From the NCBI RefSeq assembly GCF_000143415.4, contig NW_003314297.1, forward strand, positions 767,612 to 831,611: a stretch of 64,000 nucleotides of DNA, written 5' to 3'. Below, one piece after another: positions 1-11,553 of the stretch. The notes beneath the pieces were generated by a model. It was not told the DNA's origin and made no database searches. It saw nothing but the letters and a program-made list of their open reading frames with translations. Both the position numbers and the translations under genes were made by a program. Source of the stretch: Selaginella moellendorffii (lineage: Eukaryota > Streptophyta > Lycopodiopsida > Selaginellales > Selaginellaceae). Every line of letters starts with the position of its first letter. Positions within the stretch are counted from its first letter, which is position 1.

Positions 1-412
1 GACCTCAAATCCTCCTGGCGGAAATAGTTACTGTTTTCTCGTACTCAGGCACCCAGTCCATCCCATAAGACATCCCAATCTCTGTAAGCAAGCACGCGTA
101 CCCTTATCAGTGCCATCTTCACCAATAATGACATTCATGGCCGATATTACTTGTGCAACGGGAGTTGTCTTACTATCCCGTGGAAGAACCAAAGACTTTG
201 TATACGTACCCAAGATCAACCTCGCAGACTCCCAATCTTGCCAATGTGTGTGCCTCATCAAGGTACACTCCAACAGTTTTAGAAGACATCCAGAGAGAAA
301 AATACCTTGTAGGCTTTGCAGACTTGCACTATCTCTTTTAATCTGCAAATTTCACCCTCCATGCTGTAAATATCTTCGATGACAACAATTATCTTTTTCC
401 AAGGCCGATGTA
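1..412 (-). pseudogene. Fragment of serine palmitoyltransferase LCB2 (decayed copy)
   Basis: On the minus strand this stretch matches the intact LCB2 gene at about 10.52-11.13 kb of this window, including the segments coding for the Glu-Gly-Ile-Tyr-Ser, Leu-Asp-Glu-Ala-His and Val-Ile-Ile-Gly-Glu-Asp-Gly parts. It keeps recognisable pieces of three LCB2 introns, so it arose from genomic DNA and not from a reverse-transcribed mRNA. Several internal blocks are missing, including most of the coding DNA between the His-Ser and the Thr-Phe-Thr-Lys segments and most of the exon before the Val-Ile-Ser-Ala segment. The frame is lost more than once. It runs off the left edge of the window. It cannot make a working enzyme. 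Confidence 0.85.
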
Positions 413-609
413 GAACTGAGGGAATATTCCATTTGCCGCCACGTCAGTATTAGGGTCACGACCATTGGGGACACTTAAGGGGAAAAAACAGGGGATCATT
501 GGTATGTGAGGAAGTGAAGAAGAGAATAAAGGAAAAAGGATGCCTCGACGAAGAGGTCTTCGGCGAAGTGCCCTTGATTGTGTGAACGAGCGACTTCGGA
601 TACGACGAG

Positions 610-709
610 NNNNNNNNNNNNNNNNNNNNNNNNNNNNNNNNNNNNNNNNNNNNNNNNNNNNNNNNNNNNNNNNNNNNNNNNNNNNNNNNNNNNNNNNNNN
701 NNNNNNNNN
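610..709. other. Assembly gap (100 N)
   Basis: Exactly 100 consecutive N, the usual placeholder for a scaffold gap of unknown size. The order of the LCB2 fragment relative to what follows therefore depends on scaffolding. Confidence 0.99.
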
Positions 710-1680
710 AAACCATTGCATCTGATTTGCCAATGAATCGAGGCCTTCAGCTCTACATGGAGTGGATGTAGTTCTTGCAAAACAAATATGAACAAAATAG
801 CAATAAAATTTTAAATTGAGTTAAAATCGTCATATGTTAAGTGCAAAACTAGATTTTAAATAGAAGAAGGTCACAAGAAGAAGGGAGATAAGTACTCAGC
901 AGTATTTATGGGTTGGTGGTAGATGGTAGAAAATGAATATTTGTTGGTACACTCCTTCCACACCCTTCAGCAACTCTGATAAAACCATAGTGTATCAGTA
1001 ATAGTAGGAAAAAAAAACAGGGGGGGGGGGACCAAAACCACTATTGCTGATTTGTCTATTTGCAAAAATAATCAAAGTAAAATTTGGGTAAGATCCAATG
1101 ATCTTAAAGGGAAAAAAAATGACTATAACAAAGACAGGAATAAATCTCACTCTGAAACATTCTTGTTCTGATGAGGCTTGCTTTTGGAGAGAACAACATG
1201 GAGTTTAGAGATGACAGAAAAATTACTTTCTTCATTTGCCATTATAGATCCCTTGGAATGATATGTTTTTGCGGTCTTCAGCTTTCGTCAGTGGCTGGAC
1301 CCGCATCGTTTCTTGGACAGCAGACTCCACGTCTCTCGGACCTCTGGTATTCAGCCAAAGCTTGGAAACGGGAATGTCACTGACGAAAACCCGAGCACTA
1401 GAGCCTGGACATGGCATCAGCAAAACGCAAGAGAGACAAACCCTAGTCAGAAATCTCGCTACAATACAAGCTTGCAGTGATTTTCTGACAAGCTCAATGA
1501 CTCAAAAAACAAAAGAGATCTCAAATCATGGCTTTACTAAAACAAGAGTTGATAGCAAAGTTTACAAAAAAAGTGCCACCTGCACAAAAAAAAATAAAAT
1601 GAAAAATAGCAAACAAAGAAAAGCAGATTAGAATGCTTACCCTGCTTTTTCTGTGCAAGGAGGTCATGATAGAAAATGGT
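710..1680. other. AT-rich spacer, nothing recognised
   Basis: Low-complexity AT-rich DNA with an A8/G10 run near 1013-1030 and no open frame with recognisable content. Confidence 0.5.
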
Positions 1681-1683
1681 GGT

Positions 1684-2370
1684 TTAGCCATTAGCCAGTA
1701 ACTTTTGGAGACTTGTTAGAATCTCTCTTTGCACAGCTTTTATGCAGGAGAGGTCCTTCTTCAGCTTAACCACTCGTTTATGAAGATTCATATTTTTTGC
1801 CTGCAAATCCATATTTTTTACTTCAAAGAGGTCAATTTTTGCTTGAAGGATATTGACTTGCTCCTGTAGCCTCTTATTGTTGGCTTTCAGCCGGATATTT
1901 TCAAGCACTTGTCCCTGCCATTTCTTTCTCCCCTTGTCAATCTGACAACTCAGTCTCACCTATGTGCTTTGTTGAGTTGCAATTACTTTATAAAATAAAA
2001 TCCATGAGAAAAACTGTTTAGAAAAAACACAAAAGAGAAGAAATACCTTTCCAAGTTTTCTTTTTGGTCTGCTAATTCCACTGCAATATACTCTATTGCT
2101 GTAGCATGCTGAGTTGTTGCGTCATGGAAGCAATCCTTCCTTAAGAAAATTTCCCTGAGCATAACAAAGATTTCTGAGAAAAATTTCTGAAACAATAAAG
2201 AATCCTTACTTGTTTTCTTTATCCTCAGGGAGGATGTGAAGAGACTCCTCCCCAGAATAAACATTAAACACCGTCCCTCCAACTAGCTTGATGTCTTGCT
2301 CGCTCTGTAGCATCTCCTCAAGGGAGTGTTGCTCCACCGCATGATATGTGCTCTGGTAAACTCCGACCAT
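1684..2370 (-). CDS. Possible small coiled-coil protein, unrecognised
   Basis: Reading leftwards from an ATG at 2370, three blocks of open frame can be seen: about 2370-2210 (ending at a GTAAGG donor), about 2186-2047 (ending at a GTATTT donor) and about 1959-1684. The last block is strongly heptad-like, rich in Lys, Leu, Gln and Asn, and ends in a TAG beside 1684; it would form a coiled coil of roughly 80 residues. I could not make the splice phases close between the blocks, so either the true junctions differ from these or the gene is decayed. No domain is recognised. It lies next to a degenerate retroelement and may be part of mobile DNA. Confidence 0.3.
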
Positions 2371-3415
2371 CGCTATCGCCACAAATCACCACAAACCAAG
2401 AACCCTAAATATCAAAAAGGGAAATACCCTTAAAGGGCTACCAAGAGATTAGCTGCCAAGATAAAGTAGCAACAAGAATAAAGAGCTCCTTAACTACATG
2501 ATGTTCTGGAGGTGGTGTCTTGCTTCTAAAGACTTGGGTGTTTCCCAATTGCTATTTCTCATCACTTGCCCAAGCCTGTAGAGTTTGAGCAAGGAGAGCC
2601 AAACCAAGTAGTGTCGTTGCAGGGAGCTTTCTTCCCCACCAGACCTTGATGAGGAAGCTTAGGGTGAGTACCAATCATCTCCACGACCAGCCCCTCCTCC
2701 ACCCATCTCAGTTTCTACTCCTGGCAGATCAGGAGGTGGACCACCACCACCCCACCACCACTGCCGATTCCTCCTCTGTCAGGAAGGCATTTTACATGCA
2801 TGAGGTATCCTTCTTTTTCACCCATCATGGGCCATGATGTGGATGCACATCTCAATTCCTTTGAGACTGTTGGCATTGCCAACCAAGAAGCTGATGAAAC
2901 CAATTGTCTTCATTCCCTGCTACACTCCAAGATGCTGCTCTTCTCCAAGCACAACATTCTGCCCCCACCAGTATCATGACTTAGGATCTGCTTCACTCAG
3001 CTTTTCTTGCTGCTTTCCAACTTGTGGGATTCACACAGCAAGTTAGTGGGGAACTTAACTACATTCGATTGCTACCAAATGAAAGCTTACAAAGTTTCAT
3101 CATCTGGTTTTAGTGACTAGTCACTAAAAAGCACCCTCCTCCCAGTGAAGAGGATCAGGTTCGCTTCTTCACAAATGGCCTGCCTCCTGAATTGGCTTTC
3201 TTAAAGAAGAGCTAGACTCCCACAACACTCACTAAGGCTATTTCCACAGCTTCCAGTTGGGAGCAAGCTGGCCTGAGCATGGCTTGCTTCCAGCAGCCTT
3301 TCTACTCCATTCGTTTAGTGCTTGGCAGTCCTCTAGTGATCCCACCAATCTTTCCATCCCTACAAACATTAGCAATGTCACAAGCATATCCTTTACTCAC
3401 TGATCTAATGAGCTT

Positions 3416-3932
3416 ACTTGGGCATTTGCTGGGATAATGTCCATATCCCTTGCAATGAGTACACCACGGTCAGTAGCATGCTGAGGTGGTGTTTCGACTC
3501 ATCGAATCTAGTTAAACTAAACTTTGGACATTTTCTTGGCAAGTGTTTCCAAGTCATCACATACTTTAGAGATATTTTGCAATTGTGGCAGAGTTGAAGA
3601 GGAAGTCACTACGGCAGGAAGTACATGCTACTGGAGGTAGTTGTAATCAACAATTCCAGGTACCAGCTATATCCTTCATTTATTAATCCTAGAACCATCA
3701 ATTACAGCAGCATGTACTTCTTACCATGGTGACTTCCTCTTCAACTCTACCATAGTTGCAAGAAATCTCCAAAGTATGTGATGACTTGGAAATACTTGCT
3801 AAGAAAATGTCCAAACTTTAACTTAACTAGATTTGAGGAGTCCAGACATTACCTCAACCTATTACTGACCGTGAGAACATCTGGTGAACTTGTTGTAAGG
3901 GATATGGACATTATCCCAGCGAATGCCCAAGT
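3416..3932. repeat. Large imperfect inverted repeat (arms about 250 bp)
   Basis: The segment 3416-3660 is an imperfect reverse complement of about 3680-3932, with only a short loop between them. Matching landmarks include the GATATGGACATTATCCCAGC block, the CATCACATACTTT/AAAGTATGTGATG pair and the GTACATGCT pair. The outer part of each arm carries the same gag-type zinc-knuckle coding block, so the structure is a head-to-head duplication inside the retroelement remnant. Confidence 0.8.
3422..3463 (-). other. Intact CCHC zinc-knuckle coding block (left arm)
   Basis: The minus strand reads CTHCKGYGHYPSKC, a perfect C-x2-C-x4-H-x4-C knuckle. The equivalent block in the right arm (plus strand, near 3893-3930) has the first Cys codon changed to a stop (TGA) and is otherwise the same. 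Confidence 0.75.
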
Positions 3933-3953
3933 CCTGCACCAGCTCAAGTTAAG

Positions 3954-3995
3954 TGCCAGCACTGCAGACAAAACAATCACATATCAGAGCACTGC
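3954..3995 (+). other. Intact CCHC zinc-knuckle coding block
   Basis: The plus strand reads CQHCRQNNHISEHC, a perfect C-x2-C-x4-H-x4-C nucleic-acid-binding knuckle, one short linker after the damaged knuckle of the right arm. A further related block at 4154-4195 reads CFRCQQPGLIALEC, with Leu where the His should be. The run of knuckles is typical of plant gag polyproteins. Confidence 0.75.
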
Positions 3996-5778
3996 ATATA
4001 TAAACCTGGTACCTCATCTCAGCCAGCTTCTTGCATGCCTACTGGTCCCAGCTACCATGTCTAGCCCCAACTCCTTCAAGATCCATCACCACCCCTGGTT
4101 CTACAAGGTTATTCGCCAGATCTAGTACCCATTTATGCAAATGTCCAATCATCTGCTTTCGTTGCCAACAGCCTGGCCTCATTGCTCTTGAGTGTCCGAA
4201 TGCACAAGCACCAGTCAAGTACCAGCCCATCTGCAGCATCTGTAACATGTAAGGCCTCCATACCCAAGACAACTACCCTCACGATCTTCATTGCGATCCA
4301 GGCAGCCAAAGTGATCCTCCATGGCATTCCCTTGCTCCAAGAAATAGTCCAATGATTGACACACAAACACTAGTTGTCCAGCTCTGCTATGGCAATTCCT
4401 GCCCTGGCCATGGCCCATGCAGCTGAGCAACAGTGCCCAATTCTTCTCTATGGCACTTATATGCCAAACACGGCATCCAGCTCCAACACCACAGCCCACC
4501 CATGACCAGGAATTCCAGGTTCCAAGCACTTACCCTAAAACAGCTAGATGCAGTTTGAAACACATGCCATCACGATGCCCACCCTCAACGCCACTGCCCT
4601 GTTTTGAGGCAATCCCTGCATCAGCAGTAAGCACTCAAGCCATTTTGGCCACTTGCATTTCTCTCCATTCCTCCCTACACATTCTCTAGCACTAAGTTCC
4701 TCCTGCTTTGCCATCCACATTGGTGGCCACTTCTGTGAGCCCTAAAGTGGCAGGAGCCACCTTTCCTTGGGACTTGAGGCATTGTCCTTGTTATCACTTC
4801 CTGCTGTAAGTACTCCTCTAGCTTCTTCAGAGCAGGATGACTTGCCTTTACCCTTCCACAATGCAGCTTTGGACAGCAAGCCATTTTCCAGCATGCTTAA
4901 TCCAATTGCACGAGAGGGTGATAACTGGGATTTAGAAGTAGTGAAGAAAGCCTTAATTGAAAATGCTCTTCAACACTTTAAAATAAAGTTGCTTTCTGCC
5001 AACCATGGGAAAGTAAAACAGGATAGGTCTCTTGAAGAGACACTAAGAAAGTAATTTTCATCTTCTCTCATGGCCTATCATCCAGCTCAACAAGCTGATG
5101 CAATCAAATATGCTCCTCTTTTGAACTTTAAAAAATTTGCTTCTCAAGAGCAAGAGTTTCTTTGTGAGAGCCAACCAATGCAAAGGCCAAGCATTCTTGC
5201 ATCTCCAGCTTTCAACACTTTGTTTTAGCTTTGAAATTTCCAAAAGTAAATTATTGATAATTAGCTAAACAAGTCGCCACCAGTTCCCCGAGTGTGGACA
5301 ATTATGTAAATCCCCTAGAATATTCTTCACAGCTGCCACGTGGTGGATGGTCAAAGTCAAGAGTAATTTGCAAACCCTGAGAGACTATAAGATGGATTAA
5401 CAATAGGAATAAAGAGCATATAATGTTCTGGAGGGAGTGAGACTTAGTGTTTCACTTCTAATGATTTGGGTGTTTCTTAGTTGTCATCCAGGCAGTGTAC
5501 CTCCATACCTTTCAATATCGTGCCACATGAACCTTGATGAGTTTGCCTTCTTCAACCATCCTTGCCAAGGAGTGCAGTTAGATTGATCAAATTGGAGCTT
5601 TTGACATGAATTCCTGTCCTCAATCTGTATTTGTGGAAACGAAATGCTTTAACTCCAAACAGGATACCTCTCTTGCAGCTGTTCCAACCTGCGATGTCAT
5701 CTAGCATTCCTGCTGGCAGTTCCAGGATTACACGATAGCCCGATCCCGAGATTTTTTTTACCATGAGTTGGACAGAGG

Positions 5779-7300
5779 TTGAGAAAATTCTCCTCGGATC
5801 ACGCTAATCAAGGCTGGGCCACAGCGCCATCAACGCTGGATGGCCGCAAAGAATTCTCGTGCGCTCGGATTAGGGTTGATCAAGCTGCCCGCAGCTCCGA
5901 TGCTGCCCTCGCCGGGGATGACTCCAATCCATTCGTGGCCAACACGCTACTCCAAGTGTGGTGCCCTCGCACCGTCTTCGACAAGATGCCCCAGCGCGGC
6001 ATCGACGTTGCACGGACGGTGGCCATGGCGACATGGTCCTGGAGCTCAAATGCAGGCTGACGGCTGGCAGCCCAATGCTCAAACTTTCATCGCCGCGCTC
6101 AAGGCTTGCTCCAGCATCGCTGCAAAGGAGGAGGCCCAGCACGAGCTCGCTCCACAAAGGTATGGCTCTTCACGCGAAAGCTTCCAAGTGTGGGTTTGAC
6201 ACTGATGGTTTCGTGGCTAGCATGTATATCGAGTGTGGGATCGCGAGGGTTTTGGAGGGGTCAAACACCGGGACAAGGTCTCCTGGACGTTGCTCACGAC
6301 CAGATATGTTGAGAACAAGCAGATGGAGATGGCCTTGGATTTGCTTGCTCAGATGGAAGCTGGAAGCCGACGCTGTGAATTTCGTGATTGCGTTAAACAC
6401 TTGCGGCAGCTTGGCAGCCAGGAGACAATTCTAGCCGGAGATGGGAGCTCTGGAAAGAGGCAGGGACGTCCATGCTCGAGCTGCGAGTCTTTCATTCGAC
6501 TGCGTCCGGGTGAGGAACAGTTTGGGAAGCATGGTCATCGACAGCCCATACCGCCTACACGGAGCAGGTCCTTTGATGGGATGCCGTGCCCTCTTGGACT
6601 TCTATGATGTTCGGCTATACCGATAGTGGACAGGAGAGCTAGCTTTGGCAAACCAGACGAGAAACTTCCAGTTGCCTTTGACGAGTGTCGCCGTGAGAGA
6701 ACAAGCCCGAGAAAGCTCGTGAAGGTCGCTTCTTTGGAGAAAGCAAGAGTGATCCATTCGCAAGCGTAGAGCACTCGGACTTGTTCGTGGCCAGCCGCCT
6801 GGTAGACGTTTACACCAAGTGTGGGAGCATGGAAGAAGTTTTTGACGGTGCTCCTTGGGGAGATGTTGTGCACTCGCTCATCCTTGGCTACACCGAGAAA
6901 GGCTAGGAAGAAACCAGCTTGAATCTCTTAGGATGCAATGCTGATACGCCCAGTTTTCTTGCTGCTCTCGCCACATGTGCCGGCCTCGAAATAAAAAGAT
7001 CGTTGGGAAGCTAGTCAAGCTGCAAAGTCTTGAAAACACCATACTAGAAGCCTGGTTTAGGGTTTAGGGTTTAGGGTTTAGGGTTCAAGTTTGACACTGA
7101 CACCTTCTTAGCAAACACGCTGATGGACGTCTACGTAAAGTGTGGAAGTGTTATGGATGATTCTTGGCTGGATTTCAACACCATGCCTTACCACAACGTT
7201 CTCTCTTGGACAGCCCTTCTCCTCGGCTATGCTGAAAACTGGGATTTTGCTCTCGCTCTGGAGCTCTTCTTGGGAGAGTGGGAGCCTGGATGGTTAACTA
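5779..7300 (+). pseudogene. PPR (PLS-type) protein pseudogene
   Basis: Short stretches in shifting frames match the pentatricopeptide repeat pattern of plant organelle RNA-editing factors. Examples are a Val-Phe-Asp-Lys-Met-Pro block near 5975, an Asp-Leu-Phe-Val-Ala-Ser block near 6780, Val-Tyr-Thr-Lys-Cys-Gly-Ser near 6810, and Asp-Val-Tyr-Val-Lys-Cys-Gly-Ser then Asn-Val-Leu-Ser-Trp-Thr-Ala near 7125-7215. Frames change repeatedly and stops interrupt (for example a TAG near 6904). The family acts in mitochondria or plastids as sequence-specific RNA binders; this copy is dead. It contains a telomere-type tract at 7056-7083. Confidence 0.8.
7056..7083 (+). repeat. Interstitial telomeric repeat, (TTTAGGG)4
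   Basis: Four perfect copies of the plant telomere heptamer lie inside the PPR pseudogene, directly before a block coding Phe-Asp-Thr-Asp that resumes the repeat pattern. Such tracts are usually left by repair of a double-strand break. Confidence 0.95.
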
Positions 7301-9438
7301 TTACTCGTTGATGGTTAACATTTTCGAAGGATACAAGCTGTCAATCCACTACATACATGACAGCATCTATGCAAAGCAATTCTCCAAGGAATTTTTCCTT
7401 GGTAAGGCATTGTTTGTTTACCAATATTTTTTTGCCTGGGCAAGAAAACAACCACAACCAACGTGGAAGCCAACCAATTACAAAACTAATCGCCTTTTAG
7501 TATTTATGAAAGCTCAATATAATGGGAAAATATAACAAGTATTGTCTAGATTGAATACAGCTTATGGAGCACTGATTAGATGAGTTTTTTTTTCATCTTC
7601 TTCTTCTTCTTCTTTTTTTTTGTGCTTGTGAGACTAATTGGTTTGTTTAGATTATAGGCAACGATCCAAGCTCATGGAGCACTAATCCTGCTAGTCTAAT
7701 GTTATGGAGCTCATAAAACGCTTAGTAGTGGCTTTTTTTTCATCTCTCCTCTCTTTTCATCCTAATTAACTGATTTGCTCAGCTTATGTATAGATCAGGA
7801 TGCTCTAATGGAAGCAAGTGCTCAAGCCCAGGTGCTTAGTTGGCCAATTTAGTGATTCAGTTTATCTCCTTGTTTCAGTTGTGGTTAGGGTCGTAAATGT
7901 GTGGTGAATCTAGCTCTAGGGGTCTCTAACCTCAATTAATTTGATAAATAATTTTTCATCATGCAATTCTAAATTGAATTTTTTCAATTTTGAATTTTAA
8001 GTGGAACAAAATCTCATGAATTCCACTTTCATAAACCATAATTTTAAATTTAAATTTTTGATAATATTTCTCTTTCATATATCTCATGAGAGATAAAATG
8101 CAATATTACAATCATAACACTGTTCAGAAGAAAAGTAAATTTAGTATGCTGAAGAAGCTCTACAAAAATAAATTTTTGAAGTGATAAATGGTGGATTGTG
8201 CATTTGGTTTACTAAGAGGTTTGCATTGTTTTCAATTCTCTTCATCTTCTAAAATGAAGTTTTTTACAGGAAATTTCCAGATTCTTATGTCGAAAATCTG
8301 AATGCAACCAGATGTTGTCCTTAATATTGTTTACGCTTGCTACCTACTTCATAATTATCTCATTGACAGAGGAGATGTCATGGAAGACTAGATGGAAGAA
8401 CTTCATCCTGATGATCATCACTATGATCACCACAATGAGTCCAAGGGTAAACTCATCCGAGAAACACTGCTTCAATACCTTATTCAATAGCCTAGAAAGG
8501 ATAGGCACTGTCACTTAAATTTATAAGTAGATGAGCCATGGCACCAGAGCATCAGGTCCAGGAGCTCCACTTGATTGGAATGGTTGAGCTGGTGCAGATG
8601 CGGATGCATCAAATGATGCAGTGCCTTTAGGCCATCTCCCCTCCTTTTGTAGCACTGGAGCTTTGAAGGGAGAGAGATTGGTAGCTGCTCCCAGTATTTG
8701 TCTTTTTGATTCAAGCTAGCTCAAAAAAATGTTTAGATGAACAGAAGAGGAGCAAACCCCGGCCTCCCTCTCACAACTCTTAACCTTACTAAAGCTCCTC
8801 GAGTTATTGAGGTAGGCACCAATCTCATCCAAGGTGCTCTTACTCCAGCAAGATCAATACCTCTGTTGTGTTTACAATCAGAAAAGAAAAGTCTAAACAT
8901 CTTGTGAGTTAAGCTCTTTGTCAGGTGGTTCCTATTTTGACGAGGAGATGTGGAATATCTGGAAGGACTTAGTGATATTTCACAGAGAGATGGTGTATAC
9001 AAGCTTGAAATCTTCCTCTTGGCTTCTTCTATGATGCAATCGCTTTTCTTCTTTTTTCTTCCATTCCATTTGGAACAGGCCTAGCTCCTCTTCAAGTTCG
9101 TCCGGGAGTGCGAGAGCCATCTCCAGTCCATCTTCCCGGCTGCGAGGAGACGGTGATCTATTCGCCAGCTTCCATAGATCCGGCTAAAGTGAGAGACTCA
9201 TCACAAGCAGAGCAGCAGCGAAGGAGGAAGAAGTGATATCGGGGGCGCGATGGAGAGAGAGAGGATGGAAATATGGAAGGGATTTACAGGAGCGTGGCAG
9301 CGCTCCACACTTCGCAAAGGCAGCTCGACCTCTTCAATCGCGACGTCAAATCTGGACCGTTGGTGTTTATAGGGTTCTTTGATTAGGTCTACTCGTGCTC
9401 TGTTTCTCCATTTCGTTTATTTTCTTCGCGACTCGCCA
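7301..9438. other. AT-rich spacer upstream of LCB2
   Basis: No recognisable gene. There is a pyrimidine tract near 7590-7620, and a loosely duplicated unit (about 7555-7625 and 7665-7760, both with ATGGAGCACT followed by a long T tract and CATC). The last 200 bases, GA-rich around 9255, are the likely promoter and leader of LCB2. Confidence 0.5.
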
Positions 9439-11503
9439 ATGAGCACAGCGTCCATTCTCACGCTCTACTCCACCTACATCAGCTACGGCTTGCTCTTCGT
9501 GCTAGGTCATCTGCGCGATTTGTGCCGCTCGATCCACAGGGCATTCTTCGCGATCAAGGACGCGAATCCGCCGGTAAGCATTTCTTGAGGCCGATTTGAG
9601 CCGGATCCCTGGATTTCTCGCTTGCTCTACAGGGATATGCGCCATTGTGTCGGAGCTATGAAGATTTCTATGCCAGGCGCTTATACCACAGGATCCAGGT
9701 AATATTTCGCTGGACTGGTCTTGGTTTTAGATTTCTTTTCTCTTTTGTGAAAGGATTGCTTCAATCGGCCCATTGCGAGCGCTCCAGAGTCGTGGATCGA
9801 TGTGATTGAAAGGGAGTCTAGCGATAATAACAAGACTTTACAGTAGGTGATAACTTTTTGTGTTTGGTACTTAGAATTCTCGTGCTTTTGGAAGTTTCTT
9901 TTCGGGAGCTTCCCTGATCCTTGGATTTTATTTTTTTTGATAGTCGGCCCTTCAAGACACGGAGATGTCTCAACCTTGGCTCTTACAACTACCTTGGATT
10001 TGCTGCCGCTGACGAGTACTGCACGCCCCGGGTGATCGAGTCTCTTGAAAAATATGGTGCTAGCACTTGTGCTAGCCGTGTTGATGGAGGTAAAATTTCC
10101 GTGTTTTTCCTTTCTAGAAAGTACCTAACTTTATGCATTGCAGGAACTACATCACTCCATGTAGAGCTAGAGGAGTTGGTTGCACGATTCGTTGGCAAAC
10201 CGGATGCAATGGTTTACGGAATGGGTTTCGCGACCAACTCAACCACACTACCAGGCCTTATTGGCAAGGTATGCTTTTTCTTTGTGGAATTTATGTCGCA
10301 AGCTTATGGCATGTGGTAGGGAGGACTAATCATCAGCGATTCTTTGAACCACGCATCTATTATATTTGGAGCGCGTAGTTCTGGCTCCAAAGTGAAAGTT
10401 TTCCAGCACAACTGTAAGCTGTTTTACGTTTGCGTTTCTCACTGAATGCTGATACGAATTTTCAGCACCCCAGCATCTCGAAGAGGTGCTACGGGAGAAC
10501 ATTGCTGAAGGGCAACCTCGGACTCATCGGCCTTGGAAAAAGATAATTGTTGTCGTCGAAGGGATTTACAGCATGGAGGGGGAGATTTGCAGATTAAAAG
10601 AGATAGTGCAAGTCTGCAAAGCCTACAAGGTATTTTTCTCTCTAAATGTCTTCTAAAAACTGTTGGAACAGGCATACGTGTACCTTGATGAGGCACACAG
10701 TATAGGCGCCATTGGAAAGACTGGGAGAGGAGTCTGCGAGCACTTGGGCGTTGATCCTGCTGATATAGATGTGATGATGGGTACGTTCACAAAGTCTTTT
10801 GGTTCTTCCGGGGGATACATTGCGGGATCTAAAGTAAGACAACTCTCTCCTGGTTATTGTGACTCATGGATGAGAATATCTTTGCAGGACCTTATCGCAT
10901 ATTTGAAGAGCATTAGTCCTGGCCATATGTACGCAACCGCAATGTCACCTCCCGTTGCGCAACAAGTAATATCGGCCATGAAAGTCATAATTGGTGAAGA
11001 TGGCACTGATAGGGGTACGTCTGCTTGCTTACAGAGACTCAGATACCTTATGGAATGTTTCATTCAGGTGCCCGAAAGCTTGCTCAAGTACGAGAAAACA
11101 GTAACTATTTCCGTCAGGAGCTACGGAAGATGGGATTTGAGGTCCTGGGTGACAGAGACTCTCCAGTTATGCCGATTATGCTTTACAATCCAGCAAAGAT
11201 CCCCGCCTTCAGTCGCGAGTGCCTCAGGCGAAATGTAAGTCCTTGCAACTTTGAAGCGGAAGTCCTGATTTTTCTTTCTGTTTTATAGGTGGCTGTTGTG
11301 ACTGTGGCCTTTCCAGCGACACCCTTACTCCTAGCCCGAGCCAGGATATGTATTTCGGCGTCACACACCAAGGAAGACTTGGAGCAAGCACTAGAGGTCC
11401 GTACGTGGTAAAATCCCTTCCGAGTCTATAACCACGTGCTGTTGTTGTCCAGGTTATCAGTGAAGTTGGGGACCTGGTTCACATCAAATACTTCAAACAT
11501 TGA
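9439..11503 (+). CDS. LCB2: Serine palmitoyltransferase subunit LCB2
   Basis: This is the catalytic subunit of serine palmitoyltransferase, which joins serine and palmitoyl-CoA in the first step of sphingolipid synthesis at the ER, working with LCB1. Twelve exons close in phase: 9439-9573, 9633-9698, 9754-9842, 9944-10089, 10144-10268, 10320-10413, 10466-10629, 10672-10833, 10888-11014, 11068-11234, 11289-11396 and 11453-11503, giving 477 residues, the normal family length. An N-terminal hydrophobic segment (residues about 3-25) anchors it in the ER. The PLP lysine sits in Gly-Thr-Phe-Thr-Lys-Ser (Lys314), with the Asp-Glu-Ala-His motif at 279-282. The start is the first ATG in frame with the conserved Tyr-Ser-Thr-Tyr segment. 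The third intron uses GTAGGT as donor, which avoids a TAG. Its stop lies 50 bp from the stop of the convergent next gene. Confidence 0.97.
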
Positions 11504-11553
11504 CACAAAAGTCCTTGCTTATGTACAAAACTGGAGACCGCAAACTTTCTCTT

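Larger units (their letters stand above)
2465..5545. mobile_element. Degenerate retroelement remnant with gag-type zinc knuckles
   Basis: Two diverged direct repeats (about 2465-2655 and 5385-5545) enclose DNA with several CCHC zinc knuckles of the kind found in LTR-retrotransposon gag proteins. The repeats share an AATAAAGAG stretch, a GTTCTGGAGG stretch, a CTTGGGTGTTTC-like stretch and an ACCTTGATGAG end. They could be old LTRs, but no primer-binding site, polypurine tract, protease, reverse transcriptase or integrase was seen, and both ends are uncertain. At about 3 kb it would be a non-autonomous or heavily deleted element. An open frame at 4767-5054 with no recognised homology lies inside. 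Confidence 0.5.

Noticed and set aside
28-348. Identical 18-base match (CATTGGCAAGATTGGGAG) between the LCB2 fragment and the HECT-like gene near 57.87 kb
   Set aside because: LCB2 itself differs from this string at only two bases, so two chance changes in the decayed fragment explain it; similarity stops on both sides.
7555-7760. CRISPR-like or tandem array in the AT-rich spacer
   Set aside because: Only two loose copies with T-tracts; no regular repeat-spacer pattern, and the DNA is plant nuclear.
8733-9002. An 89-codon minus-strand frame before LCB2
   Set aside because: No domain, no splice context and low-complexity composition; not supported as a gene.
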